A stretch of DNA of 64,000 nt, from NCBI RefSeq assembly GCF_023284065.1, contig NZ_JAKIKP010000013.1, forward strand, positions 1 through 64,000. Direction: 5' to 3'. This document shows, piece by piece, positions 53,578 to 63,117 of this stretch. Position 1 is the stretch's first letter. Each line of letters starts with the position of its first letter. The notes under the pieces are model-generated. The model searched no databases. It saw nothing but the letters and a program-made list of their open reading frames with translations, and had not been told where the DNA came from. Position numbers and translations under genes: made by a program. The DNA comes from Shewanella gaetbuli (GTDB taxonomy: Bacteria; Pseudomonadota; Gammaproteobacteria; Enterobacterales; Shewanellaceae).

Positions 53578-54780
53578 ATGATTATTAAACCAAAAATTCG
53601 TGGATTTATTTGTACCACCACTCACCCTGTTGGCTGTGAAGCTAATGTTAAAGAACAAATCGAGCTCACTAAAGCTAAAGGCAAAATTGCTAATGGCCCT
53701 AAAAAGGTATTAGTGGTTGGTTCATCAAGTGGTTATGGCTTATCTTCACGTATCGCTTCTGCATTTGGCAGCGATGCCGCCACCATTGGTGTATTTTTTG
53801 AAAAGCCAAGTACAGAAACTAAACCAGGTACTGCCGGTTGGTATAACTCAGCAGCTTTTGACAAATTTGCCAAAGCAGAAGGCTTATATTCTAAAAGCAT
53901 TAACTGTGATGCATTTAGTCATGAAGCTAAACAAAAAGTGATTGAGCTGATCAAACAAGACTTAGGTCAAGTTGATATGGTTGTGTATTCATTAGCCTCT
54001 CCAGTACGTAAATTACCGGACACAGGCGAAGTGATCCGTTCATCACTCAAACCCATTGGTGAAACCTACACAGCAACTGCCGTTGACACCAACAAAGACC
54101 TCATTATTGAAACCTCTGTTGAGCCAGCATCTGAGCAAGAAATTGCAGATACCGTTACCGTAATGGGTGGACAAGACTGGGAATTATGGATGCAGGCATT
54201 AGCTGAGGCTGATGTAATAGCAGACAACTGTAAAACTGTAGCCTATAGCTACATTGGCACCGAAATCACTTGGCCAATTTACTGGCATGGTGCATTAGGT
54301 AAAGCCAAAATGGATTTAGACCGAGCAGCACACACCTTAAATGATAAGTTATCGGCTAAGGGTGGCAGCGCCAATGTTGCAGTATTAAAAAGTGTTGTCA
54401 CACAAGCTAGCTCAGCCATTCCTGTTATGCCTTTATATATTGCTATGGTATTCAAGAAAATGCGCGAAGAAGGCTTACATGAAGGATGTATGGAACAAAT
54501 CTACCGTATGTTCAGTGAACGTTTATATCGTGCTGATGGCCAAGCGCCCGCAGTAGATGAGTCAAACCGTCTTCGCCTAGATGATTGGGAATTAAAAGAA
54601 GAAATTCAACAACACTGTCGCGATTTATGGCCACAGGTAACCACTGAAAATTTAAGTGAGTTAACAGACTATCGCGAATATAAAGATGAATTCCTGAAGT
54701 TATTCGGTTTTGGTATTGAAGGTATCGACTACGAAGCAGACGTTAATCCTAATGTAGAGTTTGATGTAATTAATCTTTAA
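53578..54780 (+). CDS. fabV: Enoyl-ACP reductase FabV
   Basis: This 400-residue NADH-dependent trans-2-enoyl-ACP/CoA reductase of the FabV type completes each round of fatty-acid elongation. The cofactor motif [19 protein letters not shown] lies near residue 45 and the active-site Y-x8-K motif is [10 protein letters not shown]. FabV enzymes are insensitive to triclosan. In E. coli, fabI is the neighbour of sapF. Here fabV occupies the same place, so a non-homologous enzyme seems to have replaced fabI at this locus. AAGGAAG precedes the ATG. Confidence 0.97.
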   Translation: MIIKPKIRGFICTTTHPVGCEANVKEQIELTKAKGKIANGPKKVLVVGSSSGYGLSSRIASAFGSDAATIGVFFEKPSTETKPGTAGWYNSAAFDKFAKAEGLYSKSINCDAFSHEAKQKVIELIKQDLGQVDMVVYSLASPVRKLPDTGEVIRSSLKPIGETYTATAVDTNKDLIIETSVEPASEQEIADTVTVMGGQDWELWMQALAEADVIADNCKTVAYSYIGTEITWPIYWHGALGKAKMDLDRAAHTLNDKLSAKGGSANVAVLKSVVTQASSAIPVMPLYIAMVFKKMREEGLHEGCMEQIYRMFSERLYRADGQAPAVDESNRLRLDDWELKEEIQQHCRDLWPQVTTENLSELTDYREYKDEFLKLFGFGIEGIDYEADVNPNVEFDVINL

Positions 54781-54798
54781 ATCAAAATAACTCACTAA

Positions 54799-54826
54799 AA
54801 ATCAGCCCTTGTGGCTGATTTTTTTA
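54799..54826 (+). terminator. Rho-independent terminator of fabV
   Basis: AAATCAGCC and GGCTGATTT pair around CTTGT and are followed by a run of T's on the plus strand. It lies 18 bases after the fabV stop codon. Confidence 0.9.
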
Positions 54827-54861
54827 CGTCTATTTACAACAACCTTTATGAAAAAATCTTA

Positions 54862-55740
54862 TTACACAACACCTAAAAACACTCTAGTTTGAGCATTATC
54901 TTGCTGTAAAATATTTAAACGTTCAAAAAACAATGGATAATTCGCTAATGTTTTGTGTTGCAATGACAACCAACTCGCAAATAAGTAGTTCAACTTCTTT
55001 TTAAGTTCCTCATCAGTGCCTGTATGCAAAAATGTCGCATATTGTCCTTGAGGTATCTCTGAAAAATAAAAGTGCTCTGAATCATTAATCACTGCGGTTA
55101 ACTGCGCTTTTTGTTCAGCAGTAACACTTACAGCTATATCCATGTTGATTTGCCCGCTCGCATTTTGTTGAAACTGATGGATAAGGTTAAATGTGCGACT
55201 GAATTGAGGAGATAGTTTATGAGCTTGTCTGAACGCTCTCATTGATTGAATTGTTTGGGGCAAGTATTGCTCACTTGCTTGATGTTTTATCGCAATACAT
55301 GGAATGGTTTCTAAACGGATAACCTCAACGTTTACATCATCTGCAGATAAGGTTTCATGTCCTTCTGATAACGTTTTTAAAGGCTGCTGTTTAACAAAAA
55401 AGTTGCCCCAATCAGGGTGTAACTGAAAATCACTTGGAGATTGACCGATACTGGCAGTAAATTCAGTAGTAAAAGTCGCCTCATCAACATAACCCACAGA
55501 TTGAGCCACTTGCATTATCGAGATATTTTTATCGAACCCCAGCTGATGTGCCGCTTCTAGGTTGCGCAATAACTGAATATATTGCGAGCTTGTCGAATGA
55601 AACAAACTCATAAAGATATTGTCAAAATGACACTGAGGTACTTGGGCTATATCGGCTAAAGTATCAAGCGATAATGAGGTATTTAAATGTGTATCAATAT
55701 ATGCAAGTACTCGCTCAAACTTTTCACTCAACAATTCCAT
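54862..55740 (-). CDS. AraC-family regulator with GyrI-like effector domain
   Basis: This 292-residue regulator has an N-terminal AraC DNA-binding domain (about 5-100, with TLADIAQVPQCHFDNIFMSL and VAQSVGYVDEATFTTEFTAS). A C-terminal GyrI-like (SOUL/BmrR-type) ligand-binding domain follows (about 135-290). This order is seen in Rob- and SoxS-like regulators of efflux and stress genes, which bind hydrophobic compounds. The ATG at 55740 is supported by AGGAAG upstream. The effector and targets are unknown. Confidence 0.88.
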   Translation of the reverse strand: MELLSEKFERVLAYIDTHLNTSLSLDTLADIAQVPQCHFDNIFMSLFHSTSSQYIQLLRNLEAAHQLGFDKNISIMQVAQSVGYVDEATFTTEFTASIGQSPSDFQLHPDWGNFFVKQQPLKTLSEGHETLSADDVNVEVIRLETIPCIAIKHQASEQYLPQTIQSMRAFRQAHKLSPQFSRTFNLIHQFQQNASGQINMDIAVSVTAEQKAQLTAVINDSEHFYFSEIPQGQYATFLHTGTDEELKKKLNYLFASWLSLQHKTLANYPLFFERLNILQQDNAQTRVFLGVV

Positions 55741-55842
55741 TCCAGCTTCCTTTATCAAAATGCACCAAGGCTATTAGTGTTCGCCTAGTACCAATCACGA
55801 TAAATAAGTGATTGGGATAATGCTTAAATATACCCATATAAA

Positions 55843-55871
55843 AAAGCCAAGGCATTATCAACCTTGGCTTT
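55843..55871 (-). terminator. Rho-independent terminator of ppiD
   Basis: AGCCAAGG and CCTTGGCT pair around a nine-base loop, extended by A-T pairs. On the minus strand the stem runs into T's. It lies about 35 bases after the ppiD stop codon. Confidence 0.85.
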
Positions 55872-55905
55872 TGTCATTTGATTATAAAACTTAAATCAAC
55901 ATGAT

Positions 55906-57777
55906 TTATTCTGCAACTGGATACTCAATTGTTGCTTGAGCTTTTAGTAAGTCAATCATTGCACGGTAGTCAGAGTTAGCATATTGACGACCTAATGCAT
56001 CTTTAACTGATTGAACCACAGCTGACTCTGGTTCAGTCACATTATTCACTCGATTAAGAACAACAACCGCGTAACCCGCACCTAGAGCAACGGTGTCGAT
56101 AGACTGGCTACCTTCTGCAGGCTCAGGCATTTGGAACGCTTTAGTGGTAATCGCAGCATCAACTGATTGATTATTACGTTCAAGATTGGCAACCGAAGTT
56201 AACTCAGCACTTAAGTCAGAAGTACCTGATTCTAGGTCAGCCATGTATCCTGCCGCTTTATCGCGTGCTTTTTCATTAGCTTTGTCTTGCTTCAGACGGC
56301 TGATGATATTGGTTTTTACTTTATCAAAACCTAACGTACCAGCTTGCTGATGCTCTTTCATGCGAACCACAACAACATGATTTGGAGCCAGCTCAATAAC
56401 ATCACTGTTCATGCCGTCATTTAAGACTTGGTCAGAGAAAGCCGCTTTAACTAAATTTGGAGAATCTAAGCCCGCTGGCGGGTTATCACGGGTAAACAAG
56501 CCTGTAGTTTGAACAGTCTTATTAACCGCTTCAGCTGTATCAACTAACGTATCTGGAATTTCATAGCTGGTATCTGAAAGCTGAGTTTGTAAGCCATAGA
56601 AAATATCCAGCGCTTTTTTCGCTTTGATTTGAGCCACAATTTTATCTTTCACTTCATCTAGCGAAGCAATTGCACCAGGCTGAACATCCAGCAATTTGAT
56701 AATATGGTAACCAAACTCACCTTTAACAACGTTTGAATAAGCGCCTTTCTGTAAGCTAAATAGCTCTTGATCGAAAGCAGCATCCATCACACCTTGTTCA
56801 AACCAGTCGATTTGACCACCTTGCTCAGCACTGAACTGATCATCAGATTCCGTTTTGGCTAACTCAGCAAAATCTTCACCCGCTTGTAAACGAGCATAAA
56901 CTTCAGCTAACTTAGCTTTGTCAGCATCGTCATCACCACTTGCTGCGTAGATATGAGCCGCAAGGCGTTTTTCTGGTGTTAGGTATTGTGATTCATTGTC
57001 TTGGTAGTCTTTCTCGACTTCTGCGTCATCTACCGTGATGGTTTCAGCAATATCATCAACATTTAATTCAACATATTCTAAGTTAACTAACTCAGGGCTG
57101 TTAAAGCGAGACAGATTGTTGTCGTAATAGGTTTTAGCTTCTTCATCTGTGACTTCAACTGAATCTAAAAATGGCGTTGAATCTACAGCAATATAACTGA
57201 TATCACGAGTTTGACTTTGTAAAGCAGCTAGTTGAGTTGCTTCACCGTCTAATACAAATTCACTACCTACAATGGCATTAAGTAACTGACGACGAGTCAT
57301 ATCGACACGCATCATGTTACGGAAAGTCACTGGTTGGTAATTCAACTGACGTAACACTGCTTGATAACGTTCATTATCAAACTTGCCATCAGTTTGGAAA
57401 GCTTGTTCATTAAAAATGGCTTGTTTGATTTGTTCGTCTGAAACACGTAAGCCTAAGTCTATCGCAGCCTGATCAACCAAGGTATTAGCAATTAAACGGT
57501 CTAATACACCAGCTTTAATGCTTTGCATATATGAGTCATCGGCAGCTAAGGCTTCAAACATTTCACCGTATTGTTGTTCTAAACTGGCACGCTCATTTTG
57601 AAACGCTTGTTCTAGTTCAGCTTCAGAAATTTCAGTACCATTAACAACTGCGGCAGGAACACCAGTGTCAGAGCCTAAATAGCTACTCACACCAGCAAAA
57701 GCAAATGAAAGTATCACTAATATAAGAATTGTTTTTGCAACAACACCTTGTGACCCTTCGCGAATTTTTTCTAACAT
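55906..57777 (-). CDS. ppiD: Periplasmic folding chaperone / peptidyl-prolyl isomerase PpiD
   Basis: This 623-residue protein is anchored by an N-terminal helix (about 14-34). A SurA_N-like domain (about 40-200) and a parvulin domain (about 265-365) follow; the latter contains DWFEQGVMDAAFDQELFSL and YSNVVKGEFGYHIIKL. A second PpiC-like region and a C-terminal extension complete it. Length matches E. coli PpiD (623). It assists folding of exported proteins near the Sec translocon. It follows hupB in the same order as in E. coli. Confidence 0.96.
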   Translation of the reverse strand: MLEKIREGSQGVVAKTILILVILSFAFAGVSSYLGSDTGVPAAVVNGTEISEAELEQAFQNERASLEQQYGEMFEALAADDSYMQSIKAGVLDRLIANTLVDQAAIDLGLRVSDEQIKQAIFNEQAFQTDGKFDNERYQAVLRQLNYQPVTFRNMMRVDMTRRQLLNAIVGSEFVLDGEATQLAALQSQTRDISYIAVDSTPFLDSVEVTDEEAKTYYDNNLSRFNSPELVNLEYVELNVDDIAETITVDDAEVEKDYQDNESQYLTPEKRLAAHIYAASGDDDADKAKLAEVYARLQAGEDFAELAKTESDDQFSAEQGGQIDWFEQGVMDAAFDQELFSLQKGAYSNVVKGEFGYHIIKLLDVQPGAIASLDEVKDKIVAQIKAKKALDIFYGLQTQLSDTSYEIPDTLVDTAEAVNKTVQTTGLFTRDNPPAGLDSPNLVKAAFSDQVLNDGMNSDVIELAPNHVVVVRMKEHQQAGTLGFDKVKTNIISRLKQDKANEKARDKAAGYMADLESGTSDLSAELTSVANLERNNQSVDAAITTKAFQMPEPAEGSQSIDTVALGAGYAVVVLNRVNNVTEPESAVVQSVKDALGRQYANSDYRAMIDLLKAQATIEYPVAE

Positions 57778-57808
57778 CTGAGTTCTCGCTTGTTGCGATT
57801 AAATTAAA

Positions 57809-57835
57809 AAGGCGCATCACTTGCCGATGCGCCTT
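57809..57835 (-). terminator. Second terminator between hupB and ppiD
   Basis: Ten-base arms AAGGCGCATC and GATGCGCCTT surround a seven-base loop, followed by T's on the minus strand. It lies just before ppiD, in addition to the hupB terminator at 57922-57943. Confidence 0.8.
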
Positions 57836-57921
57836 GTTTACTTGGAGTTATCAGACGCTACCTAGGGTATAACCCAATACTCCGATATCAATGACTTAGC
57901 AACTGATATTTAAGTCGTAAA

Positions 57922-57943
57922 AAGCACTGCAAAAGCAGTGCTT
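57922..57943 (-). terminator. Rho-independent terminator of hupB
   Basis: AAGCACTGC and GCAGTGCTT pair around a four-base loop and are followed by a run of T's on the minus strand. It lies about 40 bases after the hupB stop codon. Confidence 0.9.
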
Positions 57944-57984
57944 ACTTTACGAATACCTGAAACAGGCAACGTTATTAACTAATT

Positions 57985-58257
57985 TTAGTTAACAGCGTCT
58001 TTTAGTGCTTTACCCGCTTTGAACGCAGGAATGTTCGCAGCAGCAATTTTGATTTCTTTACCCGTTTGTGGGTTACGGCCAGTGCGCTCTGCGCGTTGAC
58101 GTACTTCAAAAGTACCAAAACCAACTAGAGAAATTTTATCACCTTCTTTAAGACCTTCTGTCACAGCAGCAATAAAAGAGTCTAGTGCACGACCAGCAGC
58201 AGCTTTAGAAATATCAGCACCAGAAGCAATTTTCTCGATTAGTTCAGATTTGTTCAT
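57985..58257 (-). CDS. hupB: DNA-binding protein HU-beta
   Basis: This 90-residue histone-like protein begins [20 protein letters not shown] and has the DNA-binding arm [20 protein letters not shown]. Length equals that of E. coli HupB. It bends DNA as a dimer. The ATG at 58257 is chosen because the fold begins here; an in-frame codon further upstream would add 11 residues not seen in the family. It lies downstream of lon with its own promoter region (58258-58521). Confidence 0.97.
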   Translation of the reverse strand: MNKSELIEKIASGADISKAAAGRALDSFIAAVTEGLKEGDKISLVGFGTFEVRQRAERTGRNPQTGKEIKIAAANIPAFKAGKALKDAVN

Positions 58258-58521
58258 GTCATCCCCTTGAATGTTATTGTCGCGCCGCAACCAAATCCAT
58301 GTTTAGAGCGGTCTGCGGAGGCTTTTTGTTAAAAACTCAACACTATGTAAAGTTCTATAGAAAACCAAAAAAATAAAAAATTGGATACAGCTCAAAGTCA
58401 GATGCGCCAAGGGCTTGGTGTGTCTGACTCTCCACAAACCTAGGCTACCACAGCTCAGCCTTTTGTTAAGCCCCTTTTTTCACTTTTTTTATGCTATAAA
58501 GCACTTTTTTCACCTAAATAG

Positions 58522-60873
58522 CTATTTTTTAACCACTTCAAAGCCTTCGACGGGCTTTTCAAGGGCTAGTTTTAACACTTCATCCACCCAACGTACTGGA
58601 TGTATTTGTAAATCTGCAATCACGTTTTGAGGGATTTCTTCTAAATCACGTTCATTTTCTTTAGGGATCAGTACGTGTTTTATACCGCCTCGATGCGCTG
58701 CTAAAAGCTTTTCTTTTAATCCGCCGATAGGTAATACTTCACCACGTAAAGTAATTTCACCTGTCATTGCCACATCACTTTTAACGGGGTTACCAGTCAA
58801 ACTTGATACTAATGCGGTACACATTGCAGCACCAGCTGATGGACCATCTTTTGGTGTTGCTCCTTCAGGTACGTGAACATGGATATCACGTTTCTCATAA
58901 AAGTCTGCGTTGATACCTAGTTGTTCAGCACGAGCTCGTACTACTGTCATTGCAGCTTGAATAGATTCTTGCATTACATCACCAAGCGACCCGGTATACG
59001 CAAGCTTGCCTTTACCTGCTACTGAAGTGGCTTCAATAGTCAGTAAGTCGCCACCCACTTGTGTCCAAGCGAGGCCAGTCACTTGACCAATTTGGTTGCT
59101 TGACTCGGCTTTACCGTAGTCAAAACGTTGCACTCCTAGGAATGACTTCAAGTTGTCTTGATTAACGTCAACAGATGCCACCGACTTATCAAGCAAAATT
59201 TGCTTAACGACTTTACGGCAAATTTTTGATAATTCACGCTCTAATGAACGCACGCCAGCTTCACGGGTGTAATAACGAATAACCCCTAAAATAGCACTAT
59301 CATCTACATTGATCTCTTTGGCTTTTAAGCCGTTGCGTTCAATTTGTTTTGGTAATAAATGCTGTTTAGCAATATTAAGCTTTTCATCTTCGGTATATCC
59401 CGACAAACGAATCACTTCCATACGGTCTAATAATGGCCCTGGAATATCCATCGAGTTAGATGTTGCCACAAACATCACATCAGATAAGTCGTAATCAACT
59501 TCTAAGTAATGATCGTTAAACGTCGCGTTTTGCTCTGGGTCTAACACCTCTAATAATGCTGATGAAGGGTCACCGCGCATATCAGAGCTCATCTTATCGA
59601 TTTCATCTAACAAGAACAGTGGGTTCTTGACACCCACTTTAGACATTTTTTGAATAATTTTGCCCGGCATAGAACCAATATAGGTACGACGATGACCGCG
59701 TATTTCCGCTTCATCTCTTACCCCACCTAAAGCCACTCGCACATATTCGCGACCTGTTGCTTTAGCGATAGATTGGCCTAATGAGGTTTTACCCACACCT
59801 GGAGGTCCTACTAAACATAAAATAGGGCCTTTTAACTGTTTCACTCGGCTTTGAACCGCAAGGTATTCTAATATGCGTTCTTTAACTTTTTCTAAACCGT
59901 GGTGATCAGTATCAAGTACATCTTGTGCCTTGGCTAAATCGCGCTTAATTTTAGAGCGTTTTTTCCAAGGTACTGAAGTCATCCAATCAACATAGCTGCG
60001 TACAACGGTCGCTTCTGCTGACATAGGTGACATCATTTTAAGTTTATTGAGTTCAGCACTGGCTTTTTCTTTTGCATCCTTAGGCATGCCAGATTCTTCA
60101 ATCTTTTTACCTAAGACTTCAAATTCATCATGGCTTTCGTCAATATCGCCAAGCTCTTTTTGAATGGCTTTCATTTGCTCATTCAAATAATACTCGCGCT
60201 GACTTTTTTCCATTTGTTTCTTAACACGTGTTCGGATGCGTTTTTCAACTTGTAATAAGTCAATTTCAGCTTCCATCATCGCCATTAAGTATTCAAGACG
60301 CTCGCCAATGTTGATCATCTCAAGTACTGACTGTTTGTCTTCAAGCTTCAATGGCATATGCGCAGCCATCGTGTCAGCAAGACGTGCGGCTTCTTCAATG
60401 CCAGTAAGAGAGGTCAGGACTTCTGGAGGAATTTTCTTGTTCAGTTTAATGTAACCTTCAAACTGACCAATGGCGCTACGCACTAGCACCTCTTCTTCTT
60501 TCTCAGCTAAGGTTTCAGACTCTAAATACTGTGCGGTTGCGACAAAGAACTCTTCTTCTTGAGTGTAACGCTCAACTTTGGCTCGCTGCCCACCTTCTAC
60601 CAATACTTTAACGGTTCCATCGGGGAGTTTAAGCAGCTGTAAAATCGATGCGACGGTACCTATTTCATAAATATCATCTTTAGTAGGTTCGTCTAAATCT
60701 GCATCTCTTTGTGCAACTAATAAAATTTGTTTGTCTTGCTCCATTGCCGATTCTAAGCAACGGATTGATTTTTCCCGTCCGACAAATAGCGGAATAACCA
60801 TATGGGGATATACCACAACATCTCGCAGTGGTAACACGGGGAGTTCGATATGCGCTTCACGCTCTTGGGTCAT
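58522..60873 (-). CDS. lon: ATP-dependent protease Lon
   Basis: This 783-residue protein is the Lon LonA type. An N-terminal substrate-binding domain (about 10-200) precedes a coiled coil, an AAA+ domain (Walker [13 protein letters not shown] near 355) and the protease domain. The catalytic Ser is in [12 protein letters not shown] near residue 678, and the Lys is in [13 protein letters not shown] near 721. Length matches E. coli Lon (784). It degrades damaged and regulatory proteins. A sigma-32-like promoter lies about 45 bases upstream. Confidence 0.97.
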   Translation of the reverse strand: MTQEREAHIELPVLPLRDVVVYPHMVIPLFVGREKSIRCLESAMEQDKQILLVAQRDADLDEPTKDDIYEIGTVASILQLLKLPDGTVKVLVEGGQRAKVERYTQEEEFFVATAQYLESETLAEKEEEVLVRSAIGQFEGYIKLNKKIPPEVLTSLTGIEEAARLADTMAAHMPLKLEDKQSVLEMINIGERLEYLMAMMEAEIDLLQVEKRIRTRVKKQMEKSQREYYLNEQMKAIQKELGDIDESHDEFEVLGKKIEESGMPKDAKEKASAELNKLKMMSPMSAEATVVRSYVDWMTSVPWKKRSKIKRDLAKAQDVLDTDHHGLEKVKERILEYLAVQSRVKQLKGPILCLVGPPGVGKTSLGQSIAKATGREYVRVALGGVRDEAEIRGHRRTYIGSMPGKIIQKMSKVGVKNPLFLLDEIDKMSSDMRGDPSSALLEVLDPEQNATFNDHYLEVDYDLSDVMFVATSNSMDIPGPLLDRMEVIRLSGYTEDEKLNIAKQHLLPKQIERNGLKAKEINVDDSAILGVIRYYTREAGVRSLERELSKICRKVVKQILLDKSVASVDVNQDNLKSFLGVQRFDYGKAESSNQIGQVTGLAWTQVGGDLLTIEATSVAGKGKLAYTGSLGDVMQESIQAAMTVVRARAEQLGINADFYEKRDIHVHVPEGATPKDGPSAGAAMCTALVSSLTGNPVKSDVAMTGEITLRGEVLPIGGLKEKLLAAHRGGIKHVLIPKENERDLEEIPQNVIADLQIHPVRWVDEVLKLALEKPVEGFEVVKK

Positions 60874-60914
60874 GGCTCGATTCCGTTTGATGAAAAAGAC
60901 TAATACTCAGTATA

Positions 60915-60939
60915 TTGGGGTGATGCTAAGAGTTTCAAT
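60915..60939 (-). promoter_or_regulatory. Sigma-32-type promoter of lon
   Basis: The minus strand reads ATTGAA (60934-60939), a 13-base spacer, then CCCCAATAT beginning at 60920. The match to the RpoH consensus CTTGAA...CCCCATNT is good except for the first -35 base and an extra A in the -10. It lies about 45 bases upstream of the lon ATG, as expected for a heat-shock gene. Confidence 0.65.
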
Positions 60940-60947
60940 GCTAAATA

Positions 60948-60974
60948 CGAAAAAAGGAGCCCAATGGACTCCTT
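60948..60974 (-). terminator. Rho-independent terminator of clpX
   Basis: AAGGAG and CTCCTT pair, with two more G-C pairs inside after a mismatch. On the minus strand a run of six T's follows. It lies about 30 bases after the clpX stop codon and just upstream of the lon promoter. Confidence 0.75.
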
Positions 60975-61003
60975 ATTTTTCAACTAATTGTCTATATGAA
61001 CAA

Positions 61004-62284
61004 TTATTGTTCACCCGAAGCAGCTTGAGAGTCATTATTTTCATAAATCAGAATAGGTGCAGATTCACCTTTAACCACTGATTCATCAACAACGGCTTTC
61101 ACAACACCTTCTTGTGATGGGATATCGTACATAGTATCAAGCAAAATACTTTCAACAATTGAACGTAAACCACGAGCACCTGTTTTGCGGGTCATCGCCT
61201 TGTGGGCAATAGCTTTAAGAGCATCGTCACGGAATTCAAGTTCAACGTCTTCCATCTCAAATAATGCAGAATATTGCTTGGTTAATGCATTTTTAGGTTG
61301 AGATAAAATTTGAATCAATGCTGCTTCATCTAATTCTGTTAGCGTTGCAACAACCGGTAAACGGCCAATAAATTCAGGAATTAATCCAAATTTAACTAAG
61401 TCACCTGGTTCAACTTGGCCTAGTGTTTGTGAAATTGTTGCTTTATCAGCTTCGCCTTTCACTTCAGCACCAAAACCAATACCGGTACCCGTATGCGCAC
61501 GTTGCTCAATCACTTTTTCAAGCCCAGCAAACGCACCACCACAGATAAAGAGAATCTTAGACGTATCTACCTGTAAAAACTCTTGCTGAGGATGTTTACG
61601 ACCACCTTGAGGAGGTACTGAAGCAATAGTCCCTTCAATAAGTTTTAACAGAGCTTGCTGAACTCCCTCACCTGACACATCACGCGTAATCGATGGGTTA
61701 TCAGACTTACGGCTAATTTTGTCAATTTCGTCAATGTAGACAATACCGCGCTGCGCTTTTTCAACATCATAGTCACACTTTTGAAGTAACTTTTGAATGA
61801 TATTTTCTACGTCTTCGCCAACGTAACCCGCTTCGGTTAACGTAGTCGCATCAGCCATGGTAAATGGAACATTTAATGAACGAGCCAGAGTTTCAGCTAA
61901 TAATGTTTTACCACTACCAGTTGGGCCAATCAGCAAAATATTACTTTTACCTAACTCTACACCATCTTTTGGTGTGCCGTTACGTAAGCGCTTATAGTGG
62001 TTATATACCGCTACAGCTAACACTTTTTTCGCTTTGTCTTGCCCAATAACATAATCATCTAAGTGAGTACGTAATTCATGAGGTGTTGGTAATTTTTCAT
62101 CATCACGCTTCGGCGAAATCTCTTTGATTTCTTCACGAATAATGTCATTACATAATTCTACACACTCATCACATACATATACCGATGGGCCAGCAATCAG
62201 CTTTCTGACTTCATGTTGACTTTTTCCGCAAAAAGAGCAGTACAGCAATTTTGTGCTGTCACCGTTATTTTTGTTATCGCCCAT
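61004..62284 (-). CDS. clpX: ClpX, ATPase subunit of ClpXP protease
   Basis: This 426-residue AAA+ unfoldase has an N-terminal C4 zinc domain (Cys 16, 19, 38 and 41). Walker A is GPTGSGKT (120-127), Walker B contains VYIDEIDK, the pore loop has GYVGED, and the IGF loop for ClpP docking is in [13 protein letters not shown]. Length matches E. coli ClpX (424). It unfolds tagged substrates and feeds them to ClpP, encoded upstream. Confidence 0.97.
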   Translation of the reverse strand: MGDNKNNGDSTKLLYCSFCGKSQHEVRKLIAGPSVYVCDECVELCNDIIREEIKEISPKRDDEKLPTPHELRTHLDDYVIGQDKAKKVLAVAVYNHYKRLRNGTPKDGVELGKSNILLIGPTGSGKTLLAETLARSLNVPFTMADATTLTEAGYVGEDVENIIQKLLQKCDYDVEKAQRGIVYIDEIDKISRKSDNPSITRDVSGEGVQQALLKLIEGTIASVPPQGGRKHPQQEFLQVDTSKILFICGGAFAGLEKVIEQRAHTGTGIGFGAEVKGEADKATISQTLGQVEPGDLVKFGLIPEFIGRLPVVATLTELDEAALIQILSQPKNALTKQYSALFEMEDVELEFRDDALKAIAHKAMTRKTGARGLRSIVESILLDTMYDIPSQEGVVKAVVDESVVKGESAPILIYENNDSQAASGEQ

Positions 62285-62357
62285 TATTTTACCTCTGGTT
62301 GCAGCCTAGACCTGTGTCTGAGCTCTGCTTGTCGATATACTTTTGAACGCTGTATAC

Positions 62358-62394
62358 CTGAGTTATTCTGTCAATTACATTAAGAATAACTCAG
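62358..62394. other. Perfect 12-base inverted repeat between clpP and clpX
   Basis: CTGAGTTATTCT (62358-62369) and AGAATAACTCAG (62383-62394) can form a 12-bp stem with a 13-base loop. No T run follows on the minus strand, so it does not look like a terminator. It may be a processing or partial-attenuation stem that adjusts clpX output, or a protein binding site. Confidence 0.6.
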
Positions 62395-62417
62395 TCACAG
62401 CAAAAAATCAGCTTGTA

Positions 62418-63029
62418 TTAGCTACGAGTTGTAATTACTGAATCCACTAAACCGTATTCTTCAGCTTGTTTCGCGCTCATAAAGTTATCACGATCGGTAT
62501 CACGCTCAATGACTTCTAATGGCTGACCAGTATGCTCAGCTAGAATTTCGTTTAATTTATTCTTAATACCTAAGATTTCTTGAGCATGAATAGCAATATC
62601 TGATGCCTGACCTTGGAAACCACCTAATGGTTGATGAATCATCACGCGGGCGTTAGGTAAACAATGACGCTTACCTTTTGCTCCACCAGCCAATAAAAAC
62701 GCCCCCATACTACAAGCTTGGCCCATACATACGGTACTGACGTTTGGCTTGATAAATTGCATGGTGTCATAAATTGCCATACCGGCTGTAACAGACCCCC
62801 CTGGCGAATTTATGTATAAGTAAATATCTTTGTCTGGACTTTCTGATTCTAAGAACAACAATTGAGCCACAATTAAATTAGCCATGTGTTCTTCTACTTG
62901 TCCAACTAAAAAGATGACACGCTCTTTTAATAGACGAGAGTAGATGTCATAAGAACGTTCACCTTTAGCTGTTTGTTCAACAACCATAGGTACAAGAGCA
63001 TTGAGTACAGATTCTGGCGCTTTATGCAT
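62418..63029 (-). CDS. clpP: ClpP, proteolytic subunit of ClpXP
   Basis: This 203-residue serine protease has a catalytic triad of Ser107 (GQACSMGA), His132 (VMIHQPLGG) and Asp181 (RDTDRDNF), with the same spacing as E. coli ClpP (111/136/185). The N-terminal propeptide is shorter than in E. coli. It forms the tetradecameric degradation chamber for ClpX. It lies between tig and clpX, as in E. coli. Confidence 0.97.
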   Translation of the reverse strand: MHKAPESVLNALVPMVVEQTAKGERSYDIYSRLLKERVIFLVGQVEEHMANLIVAQLLFLESESPDKDIYLYINSPGGSVTAGMAIYDTMQFIKPNVSTVCMGQACSMGAFLLAGGAKGKRHCLPNARVMIHQPLGGFQGQASDIAIHAQEILGIKNKLNEILAEHTGQPLEVIERDTDRDNFMSAKQAEEYGLVDSVITTRS

Positions 63030-63050
63030 TATTCACTTCCCTAAAATAAA

Positions 63051-63082
63051 AATGGCTCGTATGAAATCTCATACGAGCCATT
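63051..63082 (-). terminator. Terminator or attenuator between tig and clpP
   Basis: Thirteen-base arms (63051-63063 and 63070-63082) surround a six-base loop. On the minus strand TTTTTATTTT follows. It ends about 20 bases upstream of the clpP start. A promoter candidate overlaps its upstream side, so the stem would lie at the very 5' end of a clpP transcript. Confidence 0.8.
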
Positions 63083-63111
63083 ATAAATGGCGAACGGCTT
63101 ATTAAGTCAAG
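63080..63111 (-). promoter_or_regulatory. Candidate clpP promoter (sigma-32-like, overlapping sigma-70 -10)
   Basis: The minus strand reads CTTGAC (63106-63111), a 13-base spacer and CGCCATTT (63085-63092), close to the sigma-32 consensus CTTGAA...CCCCATTT. A TATAAT at 63080-63085 follows directly and could serve as a sigma-70 -10 with TTGACT as a distant -35. In E. coli clpP is a heat-shock gene. The assignment is by sequence only. Confidence 0.45.
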
Positions 63112-63117
63112 CGATGG

